Notes under the pieces: model-generated
Told to the model about the DNA's origin: nothing
The model's database searches: none
What the model saw: only the letters and a program-made list of their open reading frames with translations
Shown: positions 1 through 6,293 of the stretch, piece by piece
Layout of the letters: each line of letters opens with the position of its first letter
Numbering within the stretch: the stretch's first letter is position 1
NCBI GenBank assembly: GCA_017453085.1
Contig: JAFTKV010000089.1
Span: forward strand, 1-9,574
From: Clostridia bacterium
Lineage (GTDB): Bacteria; Bacillota; Clostridia; Oscillospirales; CAG-272
DNA length: 9,574 nt
Direction of reading: 5' to 3'
Program-made: the position numbers and the translations under genes

Positions 1-408
1 AACAAGATCCGCAGCTATGTGGCCGCCAAGCTGGCAGGTCACCCCTGGGCACACGAGTTCGGCTCGGTGCTCTATATCAACGGCGGCACCGGTCGCACGC
101 TGGCACGGCTCCACGCCCTCCAGCGGGGCGGCGAGAGCGTTCTGCCCTACACGATCTCCCTGAAGGATATGGAAACGCTGATGGATCAGATCACCTCCAT
201 GGACAAGGAGATCAAGCAGCTGCTGGTGAAGGAGGTCTCCAGCAGAATCCACACCTTCCCTGCCGGTCTGGCAGCCCTGCTGGGCATCATGGACTACACC
301 GGCGCCGATCAGGTGGTCATCACCACCGCCAGCATTCGGGAGGGCTATCTCCAGAGACGGCTGAATCGGGAGGATCATCGGGACTCCTCCGATAAGGAAA
401 CGGTATGA
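1..408 (+). CDS. Ppx/GppA-family phosphatase, C-terminal part (5' end outside window)
   Basis: The reading frame is open from base 1 and ends at the stop 406-408, so this is the last 135 residues or so of a longer protein; members of this family are usually about 300-500 residues. The fragment carries a glycine-rich segment LYINGGTGRTLARL and, near the end, IMDYTGADQVVITTASIREG. These resemble the GG(T/S)-ARxLAR phosphate-loop segment and the C-terminal V-x-x-x-x-x-REG motif of the exopolyphosphatase / guanosine pentaphosphatase family (ASKHA fold). By family knowledge it would hydrolyse polyphosphate or (p)ppGpp in the cytoplasm; the sequence cannot decide between these. Its stop overlaps the start of the downstream methyltransferase (ATGA), so the two are likely co-transcribed and translationally coupled. 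The GTG at 19 is internal and not a start. Confidence 0.8.
   Translation, partial: NKIRSYVAAKLAGHPWAHEFGSVLYINGGTGRTLARLHALQRGGESVLPYTISLKDMETLMDQITSMDKEIKQLLVKEVSSRIHTFPAGLAALLGIMDYTGADQVVITTASIREGYLQRRLNREDHRDSSDKETV
394..399 (+). promoter_or_regulatory. Ribosome binding site inside the upstream gene
   Basis: AAGGAA lies 5 bases before the ATG at 405, within the last codons of the phosphatase gene. It supports the overlapping ATGA start of the methyltransferase. Confidence 0.6.
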
Positions 409-1178
409 AAAAAGAAGAACTGCGCTATGAAGACAGCACGCTGATGGAAGGGATGATCTCCTTCCGTGCAGTCATCCGCGGCATGGAGAGCGGCGTATCC
501 CGTCGACGCATCCTGCGGGTGCTCTACGACCGGAGTCGGGAGCGGAATCTGGCGGGACATCTCTCCTACGTCCGCGCCATGAGCTATCAGCACCATTTTG
601 AAGTGATCCCCGCCGATCCTGCAGACATCGACGCTCTGGCGACCGGCACCAGCCACGGCGGCATCCTTACCGTCTGCAGCGAGCGGACGATCCCCGCTCT
701 TTCGGCGGACGCCATTCCCAATCGGGGATTTTTCGTGCTCATCGAGGGGATCGAGGACCCCTACAATTTCGGCTACGCCCTCCGCTCCCTGTACGCGGCA
801 GGGGTGGACGGCATCCTGCTCTCCCCCCGCAACTGGATGAGTGCGGCGGGAGTGGTCTGCCGCGCCTCTGCAGGCGCATCCGAGCAGATCCCGCTGTACA
901 TTGCCGAGGGCACCGACGCCGCCGACCTGTTCCACCGTCAAGGCTATCGGGTGCTGGCATCCGATCTGGATCATTCCTCTCCCATGTGGGAGAGCGATCT
1001 GACGCTCCCTCTGCTCCTGATCGTGGGAGGCGAGCGGCGCGGCATCTCCCGTGCGCTTCTGGAAAAGTGCGACGGTGTGGTGCGCATCGACTACGGACGG
1101 GAGTTTTCCGCCGCCCTGTCCGCCGCCTCCGCCGCAACCGTGCTGGCATTCGAGGTGCTCCGCCAGAATCGTGGATGA
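405..1178 (+). CDS. TrmH/SpoU-family RNA 2'-O-methyltransferase
   Basis: A 257-residue SPOUT-class enzyme, expected to transfer methyl from S-adenosylmethionine to a ribose 2'-OH in rRNA or tRNA; the target base cannot be told. The N-terminal part (about 1-100) resembles the SpoU substrate-binding domain, ending in GTSHGGI at 81-87, which matches the family's T-G-x-x-H-x-G-v turn. The catalytic domain shows motif 1, IEDPYNFGYALRS (N121 and R127), motif 2, GGERRGIS (208-215, with E210), and motif 3 around 234-251 (FSAALSAASAATVLAFEV), which forms the trefoil-knot SAM site. Motif 3 is unusual: the usual S-L-N is A-L-S here. The ATG overlaps the phosphatase stop and is preceded by AAGGAA. A strong terminator follows 8 bases after the stop, so this is the last gene of its operon. 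Length is normal for the family. Confidence 0.88.
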   Translation: MKKEELRYEDSTLMEGMISFRAVIRGMESGVSRRRILRVLYDRSRERNLAGHLSYVRAMSYQHHFEVIPADPADIDALATGTSHGGILTVCSERTIPALSADAIPNRGFFVLIEGIEDPYNFGYALRSLYAAGVDGILLSPRNWMSAAGVVCRASAGASEQIPLYIAEGTDAADLFHRQGYRVLASDLDHSSPMWESDLTLPLLLIVGGERRGISRALLEKCDGVVRIDYGREFSAALSAASAATVLAFEVLRQNRG

Positions 1179-1185
1179 ATCGGAT

Positions 1186-1216
1186 AACCGGAAGGCATAC
1201 CGCTTTCCGGTTTTTT
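1186..1216 (+). terminator. Rho-independent terminator after the methyltransferase
   Basis: An 11-bp stem (AACCGGAAGGC pairing with GCTTTCCGGTT, one G-T pair) with a 5-base loop ATACC is followed by six T (1211-1216). It ends the phosphatase-methyltransferase operon and insulates the sigma factor gene downstream. Confidence 0.9.
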
Positions 1217-1221
1217 GATTC

Positions 1222-1280
1222 AAAAAATTTTTTCGAAAATCGTGCGAGTTTTTCTTGCAAATTACGGCTTTATTTATAGA
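1222..1280 (+). promoter_or_regulatory. Probable promoter region of the sigma factor operon
   Basis: The 90 bases between the terminator and the sigma factor gene are AT-rich. They contain a perfect A6T6 palindrome at 1222-1233 (a bent-DNA or UP-element-like tract) and TTGCAA at 1255-1260. TTTATA at 1273-1278 is a possible -10, paired loosely with TTTTTC (1249-1254) at 18 bases. No pairing fits a sigma-A consensus well, which would also be consistent with recognition by an ECF sigma factor, perhaps the product of the gene itself. The exact promoter is not determined. Confidence 0.35.
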
Positions 1281-1292
1281 AGGAATTTTAAC

Positions 1293-1298
1293 AAGGAG
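1293..1298 (+). promoter_or_regulatory. Ribosome binding site of the sigma factor gene
   Basis: AAGGAG stands 8 bases before the ATG at 1307. It fixes this start and makes earlier in-frame starts unlikely. Confidence 0.8.
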
Positions 1299-1306
1299 CC
1301 AACCAC

Positions 1307-1906
1307 ATGGAACGAAACAACAAAAAGAAAGCCTCGCCCCCTTTGTCCGATGAGTCGATCATCGAGCTCTATTGGAATCGGAACGAGGACGCCATCAGTG
1401 CCACCGACGACAAATACGGACGCTATCTTCACGCCATCGCGTACAATATCGTGCAGGACGATCTCGACTGCGAGGAGTGCCTGAACGACACCTATCTGAG
1501 TACCTGGAACCGCATACCGCCCACCAGACCCAACGTGTTTCAGATTTTTCTCTCCAAGATCACCCGCAACGTCGCCGTGGACAAATATCGCTCGAAAAGT
1601 GCCGCCAAGCGCATCCCCTCGGAGCTGACCCTTTCGCTGGAGGAGCTGGACGAGTGCATCCCGTCGGACACCTCACTGGAGGAGGACTACGCCGCCAAGG
1701 AGATCGGCGATATCCTCTACGCCTATCTGCGAACGCTGAACCGACGGTCGCTGATGATCTTCATTTGCAGATACTACTTCGCCGACAGCATCGCATCTAT
1801 TGCAGGGATGCTGAAGGTCAGCGAAAGCACCGTTTTTCGGGAGCTTGCAACCATTCGGAAAGAGCTGAAGAAGAAACTAGAGAAGGAGGGCTATTGGCAT
1901 GAGTAA
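1307..1906 (+). CDS. ECF-like sigma-70 family RNA polymerase sigma factor
   Basis: A 199-residue cytoplasmic sigma factor with region 2 and region 4 only. Region 2 spans about residues 20-100 and includes YGRYLHAIAYNIVQDD, the acidic EECLNDTYLSTWNRIPP stretch and SKITRNVAVDKYR, the usual core-binding and -10 recognition segment. A short acidic linker (LEELDECIPSD) leads to region 4 (about 140-195). Its helix-turn-helix lies near 161-185 (SIASIAGMLKVSEST), followed by a basic C-terminal helix, for -35 recognition. This pattern matches the many small sigma factors of Clostridia that sit directly before a membrane-anchored protein gene. The stop TAA overlaps the start of the large LRR gene by 8 bases. 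A single co-transcribed regulator/sensor unit, with the partner acting as anti-sigma factor, is an inference from that arrangement. The regulon is unknown. Confidence 0.88.
   Translation: MERNNKKKASPPLSDESIIELYWNRNEDAISATDDKYGRYLHAIAYNIVQDDLDCEECLNDTYLSTWNRIPPTRPNVFQIFLSKITRNVAVDKYRSKSAAKRIPSELTLSLEELDECIPSDTSLEEDYAAKEIGDILYAYLRTLNRRSLMIFICRYYFADSIASIAGMLKVSESTVFRELATIRKELKKKLEKEGYWHE
1883..1890 (+). promoter_or_regulatory. Strong ribosome binding site of the LRR membrane protein gene
   Basis: AAGGAGGG lies 8 bases before the ATG at 1899, inside the last codons of the sigma factor gene. It decides the start of the 1205-residue protein and gives it independent, efficient initiation despite the overlap. 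Confidence 0.85.
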
Positions 1907-4900
1907 ACACGATCGCAAGCTAAATCTGCTCACCGGAATCCCCGCCGACCTGATCGAGCTTTGTGCCGCCAAGCGGATCAAGCTGCTGGCGAAAATGCAG
2001 GCAAAAACCGCTATTGGCGGCGTTTCCGGAAAAGCCGCTATTGGCGGCGTTTCCGAAGAAGCAGGCAAGAAGAATCCTTTCTTTCATAAAAAAGTACTGA
2101 CCGTCGCCATCGCCGCAGTGCTGCTGCTGAGTGTGGGGCTGTCGGCATTCTTCCTGCTTTTTGGAAGCGGCAAGCAAATCCCCGTCTATCTGGGTATGAC
2201 GGTATCCTCCGACTCGCCCTTGACCCCGCAAGCCGCCGTCTCTCCCTTCCCGCATTTCACGCTGTACGACACCCTCTCCCCTCAATTTGCTCTGCTGGCG
2301 CATAAGGAAAACGGATTGCACGATAACCGACCGAATCAGAAGCCTGCGTCGAGTCAAACCATGGAAAAGCCTTCTGATCTTGATCCTCAATCGGGTGCCA
2401 AGCTTTACTATGCCAATCAAAACGAAGATTTATATATCACTATACATATTGATAACCCCGACAAATTCGAGATTTTGTCCTTCACGCTAAACGGCGAGAA
2501 GTATTCTTCCTATATGTTTGAGCCCGGATCGGATATGGAGAATCTGATCCTACGATGCAACGTCGGAAACGCCGTTGGTGTTGTGGAATACACCATCGAC
2601 GCAATCAAATACGTAGACGGCACCGAGATCAAGGACGTTCGTATGGATGGCGATAGAACGATCAGAGTCGGCGTATATACCGAAGTACAGCCCACTGTTA
2701 GCTTCGAAGCCGTTGAGTGTTCTTTTTCTGAAATCGCTTTGAACATTACCGTTGACGATGCTTACGGCATTTTGAGCTTGACCGATAGCGATATTCAAGC
2801 ATATTTGTGCCTGGGCGAAGAGATTTTAACCAGTCAACCAATCAATGTATCGGGAACTACCGCACTTCGGTTTACAGACCTGAACGATAATACTTCTTAT
2901 CGAATTGTAGTGTTTGCAAACTATGATGCATTTGACGGTGAAGGAAAAACAGAACGATACATTAGCGAGTATACGCTCACTACAGCAACTGCCGTAACGA
3001 TTCAAACAAATAACGTTTCATATTATGAAGCGACCTATCAACTGATATGGAATGAGGATTTCCCCAATAAGACCGCGCTTTCATTCGCCCTCTACCGAGG
3101 CGAAGATAAGATTTGTGATCTGAACGCCGATGAAGCAAGCCTGACGGATCTGCTGTCCGACACAGAATACAAGTTGAAAGCAGAATTCAAATTAGACGAC
3201 AAGATCAAAACGCGGGAAGTCAGTTTCATCACTAAAAAAGTGCCCACTCCGCAAATTAACATCAACAATCTTTCCTCCGATTTGTATTCTGCCTCCTTCA
3301 CGCTTTCCTATGATGATCCGCTGAATCTTATTGAGATCGAAAAAATAGAGCTGCTCAAAGACAATTCTGTTGTAAGAACAATAGATGAACAGGAAAGCAT
3401 TGTAATAGACAATCTGGAATTGCTCCAGTATTACAATATCCGGGTCAGCTATTCTTACGATCTGCTCAACGGAGACGGAAAACAAACCGAATCTGTAACC
3501 CAAAAGTTTACAACTCAAAGTAAGGGTCTGCAAATATCCGATGGAATCGTAGTAGGAATCGGAACCTGCAAGGAGTCTACCGTTTACGTGAATATGCCAA
3601 TTGGTCGAAAGGCATTTGCAAATTCTCAATGCAGCGAATTCATATTAGGTGACGGTGTACTAACCATCGGAGAAGGTGCATTTATGAATTGCCACAATCT
3701 GAAGGAGTTTACGTTACCGCCGCAAATTGACGTGATTCCCGAAGCAATGTTTAAGTATTGCGATGAACTCACCAAGGTCACTCTTCATGATAATTTGAAA
3801 AAAATAAGTGGTACGGCCTTTTTTGATTGTCGGAAACTACAAAGTATCATCATCCCTTCCGGCGTTACCGAAATAGGTAAATCTGCAATCTACGTGGCAG
3901 AGCACGGCATCATTTTCTGTCAGGCAACGGAGCAGCCGGCTACTTGGGACACAGACTGGAAAGCCTTTGGCTCTCACGTTATCATTTGGGATTACAAAGA
4001 TTCAATGACCGATTCGCAAGGCGTTACCTATGCCGTGCTGAATAATGATAGCTTAATAGCAATTGATTTCAATAATTCCACCCGCACGGTAGTTCTTCCC
4101 GATAACGTAATTGCAATTGCGGATTACGCATTCAGCGACAGTGTGTTAAAAACGATCACCATTCCATCCGGTGTGAAATCGCTGGGACACGGTGCGTTCT
4201 CAGAATGCAAAGATCTTCAAACGGTTCATTTAAGCAACGGTCTTATCTCAATCGGTGATAATTGCTTCTTTGAGAATATCAGCTTGAAATCCATCACGCT
4301 TCCCGACACGGTAACCTCCATTGGTTCTTCCGCCTTCGCGGGTTGTTCAACGCTTCCGAGCGTTCGGATTCCCGAAGGAGTGACCGAAATCAGCGGATCT
4401 GCATTTTGGGGATGCACGCGGATGAAATCCATTTCCCTTCCTTCTTCGCTGACTGCCATACGTGATTATGCATTTGCCCTAAGCGGTCTCCGATCGATTG
4501 AGCTTCCCGACAATCTTCGTATCATCGAAGACTATGCATTTTCCGAATGTCCGCTGCTGGAGCAAATCGTTTTGCCCAAAAATCTCCATACAATCGGTGA
4601 AGGAGCGTTCCAGGGAACTGCAATTTATAGAATTGTTATTCCGAAAAGCGTTCAGGTAATCGGCAATTACATATTGGGAGGCATTGATGAAGGGTATAAT
4701 ATGTTTGTATTTTGCGAAGCCCCGGCCAAGCTCTCCGAATGGCAATCAGACTGGTGCGCCCCGGTCAAGAATATCTGCTGGGACTTCAAGGAATTCAAAA
4801 CCGATTCGCAGGGTATAACTTATGCCGTGCAAAACGACGGCAAGCTATGCGTTTTTGATTTTGACGATTCCACCCAGACCGTTACCTTGCCAAATACCGT

Positions 4901-5516
4901 AACCAAAATCTTGAATTATGCATTTTTCTACTCTTCCCTGCGTAAAATCACGATTCCCTCTACCGTGACTTCTATAGGCGACTACGCCTTCAGTCATTGC
5001 ACCAATCTGGAAACGGTTATTCTGAACGAAGGGCTGACAACGATTGGATCACACTGCTTTGAATACAATCATAGCCTCAGTACGATCAATCTTCCCAAAA
5101 CACTGGAATCTCTCGGCGCTTTTTGCTTTGCTTCCTGTCTGTCCATAGAAAGCATTGTAATCCCCGAAGGAATCAAAACACTGGAATCCCATACATTCTC
5201 GTACTGTACGGGCTTGAGTAACGTTGTGCTTCCGCAAACGCTTATCATGATCGATTACGGTGCATTTATTGGATGCAAATCGCTTCAATACATAACGCTT
5301 CCGGAGCGACTGAATGCAATCGGAGTCAATGCTTTTATGGGGTCCGGTCTAAAACGCCTCATCATTCCTATGAGTGTTACGCAAATCCATGAATATGCCA
5401 TCGAGACAAATAAAACCGACGTATACTGTCGAGCCAAAACCAAGCCGTCCGGTTGGCATGTTGATTGGGGAAGCGTAGAAACGCCTTCCGTTACATGGGG
5501 CTACACCGGCTCCTGA
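1899..5516 (+). CDS. Membrane-anchored BspA-type leucine-rich-repeat protein, putative anti-sigma/sensor
   Basis: A 1205-residue bitopic protein. Residues 1-65 are basic and probably cytoplasmic. A hydrophobic helix at about 66-88, preceded by HKK, is the only clear membrane segment, giving N-in/C-out topology. There is no signal peptidase site, LPXTG motif or C-terminal anchor. A stalk (about 89-165) leads to roughly four beta-rich Ig/FN3-like segments (about 166-262, 264-363, 364-446, 449-540), the last three ending in similar strands (YTLTTA, VSFITKK, QKFTTQ). From about 577 come about 21 repeats of the treponemal/BspA LRR_5 type (I-x-I-P-x-x-V-T-x-I-G-x-x-A-F-x-x-C, period about 23), in blocks of about 4, 9 and 8. 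Each block ends in a cap with W-x-x-D-W and a final W-(D/G)-(Y/F). Overlap with the sigma gene suggests, but does not prove, that the N-terminus binds that sigma factor. The ectodomain ligand is unknown. Adhesion is an alternative role. Confidence 0.85.
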   Translation: MSKHDRKLNLLTGIPADLIELCAAKRIKLLAKMQAKTAIGGVSGKAAIGGVSEEAGKKNPFFHKKVLTVAIAAVLLLSVGLSAFFLLFGSGKQIPVYLGMTVSSDSPLTPQAAVSPFPHFTLYDTLSPQFALLAHKENGLHDNRPNQKPASSQTMEKPSDLDPQSGAKLYYANQNEDLYITIHIDNPDKFEILSFTLNGEKYSSYMFEPGSDMENLILRCNVGNAVGVVEYTIDAIKYVDGTEIKDVRMDGDRTIRVGVYTEVQPTVSFEAVECSFSEIALNITVDDAYGILSLTDSDIQAYLCLGEEILTSQPINVSGTTALRFTDLNDNTSYRIVVFANYDAFDGEGKTERYISEYTLTTATAVTIQTNNVSYYEATYQLIWNEDFPNKTALSFALYRGEDKICDLNADEASLTDLLSDTEYKLKAEFKLDDKIKTREVSFITKKVPTPQININNLSSDLYSASFTLSYDDPLNLIEIEKIELLKDNSVVRTIDEQESIVIDNLELLQYYNIRVSYSYDLLNGDGKQTESVTQKFTTQSKGLQISDGIVVGIGTCKESTVYVNMPIGRKAFANSQCSEFILGDGVLTIGEGAFMNCHNLKEFTLPPQIDVIPEAMFKYCDELTKVTLHDNLKKISGTAFFDCRKLQSIIIPSGVTEIGKSAIYVAEHGIIFCQATEQPATWDTDWKAFGSHVIIWDYKDSMTDSQGVTYAVLNNDSLIAIDFNNSTRTVVLPDNVIAIADYAFSDSVLKTITIPSGVKSLGHGAFSECKDLQTVHLSNGLISIGDNCFFENISLKSITLPDTVTSIGSSAFAGCSTLPSVRIPEGVTEISGSAFWGCTRMKSISLPSSLTAIRDYAFALSGLRSIELPDNLRIIEDYAFSECPLLEQIVLPKNLHTIGEGAFQGTAIYRIVIPKSVQVIGNYILGGIDEGYNMFVFCEAPAKLSEWQSDWCAPVKNICWDFKEFKTDSQGITYAVQNDGKLCVFDFDDSTQTVTLPNTVTKILNYAFFYSSLRKITIPSTVTSIGDYAFSHCTNLETVILNEGLTTIGSHCFEYNHSLSTINLPKTLESLGAFCFASCLSIESIVIPEGIKTLESHTFSYCTGLSNVVLPQTLIMIDYGAFIGCKSLQYITLPERLNAIGVNAFMGSGLKRLIIPMSVTQIHEYAIETNKTDVYCRAKTKPSGWHVDWGSVETPSVTWGYTGS
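2008..2061 (+). repeat. 27-base in-frame tandem duplication in the juxtamembrane coding segment
   Basis: A 21-base stretch containing TATTGGCGGCGTTTCCG occurs at 2008-2028 and again, identical, at 2035-2055: a period of 27 bases or nine codons. It encodes TAIGGVSGK followed by AAIGGVSEE (residues 37-54), just before the membrane helix. An 8-base direct repeat, GCAGGCAA, brackets the pair at 1997-2004 and 2061-2068. Identity at silent positions points to a recent duplication or ongoing slippage. Confidence 0.85.
4008..5516 (+). repeat. Two diverged tandem copies of a capped LRR block within the LRR gene
   Basis: Residues about 704-964 and 968-1205 of the LRR protein are collinear. Each starts with TDSQG(V/I)TYAV, continues with an acidic strand (AIDFNNST / VFDFDDST) and TV-LP, and runs through LRRs in the same register. 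That includes an atypical third repeat with GL-x-x-IG-x-x-CF. Each ends in a cap with W-x-x-DW and a terminal W. The second copy is about one repeat shorter. A third cap at about 672-699 closes the first, shorter LRR block. Confidence 0.8.
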
Positions 5517-5531
5517 TCCCCCCACAACAAA

Positions 5532-5568
5532 ATCCCCGCTTTCCTACGAAAGCGGGGATCATTTTATT
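5532..5568. terminator. Bidirectional terminator between convergent operons
   Basis: A perfect 12-bp stem (ATCCCCGCTTTC at 5532-5543 with its complement at 5548-5559) has a 4-base loop CTAC. T-rich bases follow on both strands: CATTTTATT on the plus strand and TTTTGTTG on the minus strand. It lies 15 bases after the LRR gene stop and directly abuts the glycosyltransferase stop (5564-5566), so one hairpin probably ends both transcripts. Confidence 0.85.
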
Positions 5569-6283
5569 GCTTTTGCTTGGCTTTTTGTCTCTTTTTGATC
5601 TTTCTGACTTGTTTGAGCATATTCAAAGCGTCGTGGATGGGGCGCACCTTGGACTCACGGTGATTGACGATCACCGCGGGCAGCTCGGCAATGGTATATC
5701 CCTGCCGCTCGGCTTCCATCAGAGCCTCCAGATCGAAGGCAAATCCGTTTTCCTCGCACTGGGAGAAGACCGCCTTGGTCGCCGCCCGGGAGAATCCCTT
5801 GATGCCCGCCTGGGAGTCGGAGTGCCGAAAGCCCGCCGCCACCGAGACCACCTTCAGATAGATCTTGGACATCAGCTTGCGCAGGAAGGGATAGCCGTCG
5901 TAGCCGCCCAGCGGTCGGGAGCCGATGATCACGTCACAGCCACCCTCCTCGTAACGGGCGAGAAAATCGAAGATAATATCGGTTCCGTAGGCAAGGTCGC
6001 AGTCGGTGAAGAGCACGAAGTCTCCCTCGGCTGCCAGAAAGCCGGTGCGCACCGCACAGCCCTTGCCCTGATTGGGCTGATAGTCGATCACCATCAAAGC
6101 GGGATGCTCTGCAGCCAGCGAGCCGGCGATCTCGGCGCAGCCGTCGGTGGAGCCGTCGCTGACGAAGATCAGCTCGTAATCGCCGCGGGGCAACCGCTCT
6201 GCCATCGCCCGATCCAGCGTGCGGATGGCGTCCGCCACGATGGCGGATTCATTGTACATGGGAATAATAACTGAAAGCTTCAT
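5564..6283 (-). CDS. Family 2 glycosyltransferase, DPM1/ALG5-like
   Basis: A 239-residue GT-A fold enzyme. It starts with the typical nucleotide-sugar strand SVIIPMYNES (4-13) and has SDGSTD (42-47), NQGKGCAVRTGF (71-82) and the metal-binding DxD as TDCD (D94, D96). Further motifs are GSRPLGGY, SDSQAGIKGF (155-164) and FDLE (183-186). This set matches the polyprenyl/dolichyl-phosphate hexose synthase branch of GT2, which moves a sugar from a nucleotide donor to a lipid phosphate or related acceptor at the inner membrane face. No transmembrane helix is present; the C-terminus is very basic (KIKKRQKAKQKQ) and may touch the membrane. Sugar and acceptor cannot be told. It begins 10 bases after the sortase stop without a clear ribosome site, so it is probably co-transcribed and perhaps translationally coupled. 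Confidence 0.88.
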   Translation of the reverse strand: MKLSVIIPMYNESAIVADAIRTLDRAMAERLPRGDYELIFVSDGSTDGCAEIAGSLAAEHPALMVIDYQPNQGKGCAVRTGFLAAEGDFVLFTDCDLAYGTDIIFDFLARYEEGGCDVIIGSRPLGGYDGYPFLRKLMSKIYLKVVSVAAGFRHSDSQAGIKGFSRAATKAVFSQCEENGFAFDLEALMEAERQGYTIAELPAVIVNHRESKVRPIHDALNMLKQVRKIKKRQKAKQKQ

Positions 6284-6293
6284 AAATACAGAC

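Noticed and set aside
375..1223. Long minus-strand open frame (282 codons) opposite the methyltransferase
   Set aside because: It is antisense to a protein with clear SpoU motifs, has low-complexity Gly/His-rich translation and no ribosome site; it arises from GC-rich codon bias.
5400..5516. Sortase sorting signal at the end of the LRR protein, which would link it to the nearby sortase
   Set aside because: The C-terminus (SVTWGYTGS) has no LPXTG- or NPQTN-like motif, hydrophobic helix or basic tail; the protein is held by its N-terminal helix.
5465..6274. Plus-strand open frame (269 codons) opposite the glycosyltransferase
   Set aside because: The minus-strand frame has full GT2 motifs; the plus-strand frame begins inside the LRR gene, crosses the terminator hairpin and shows no family features.
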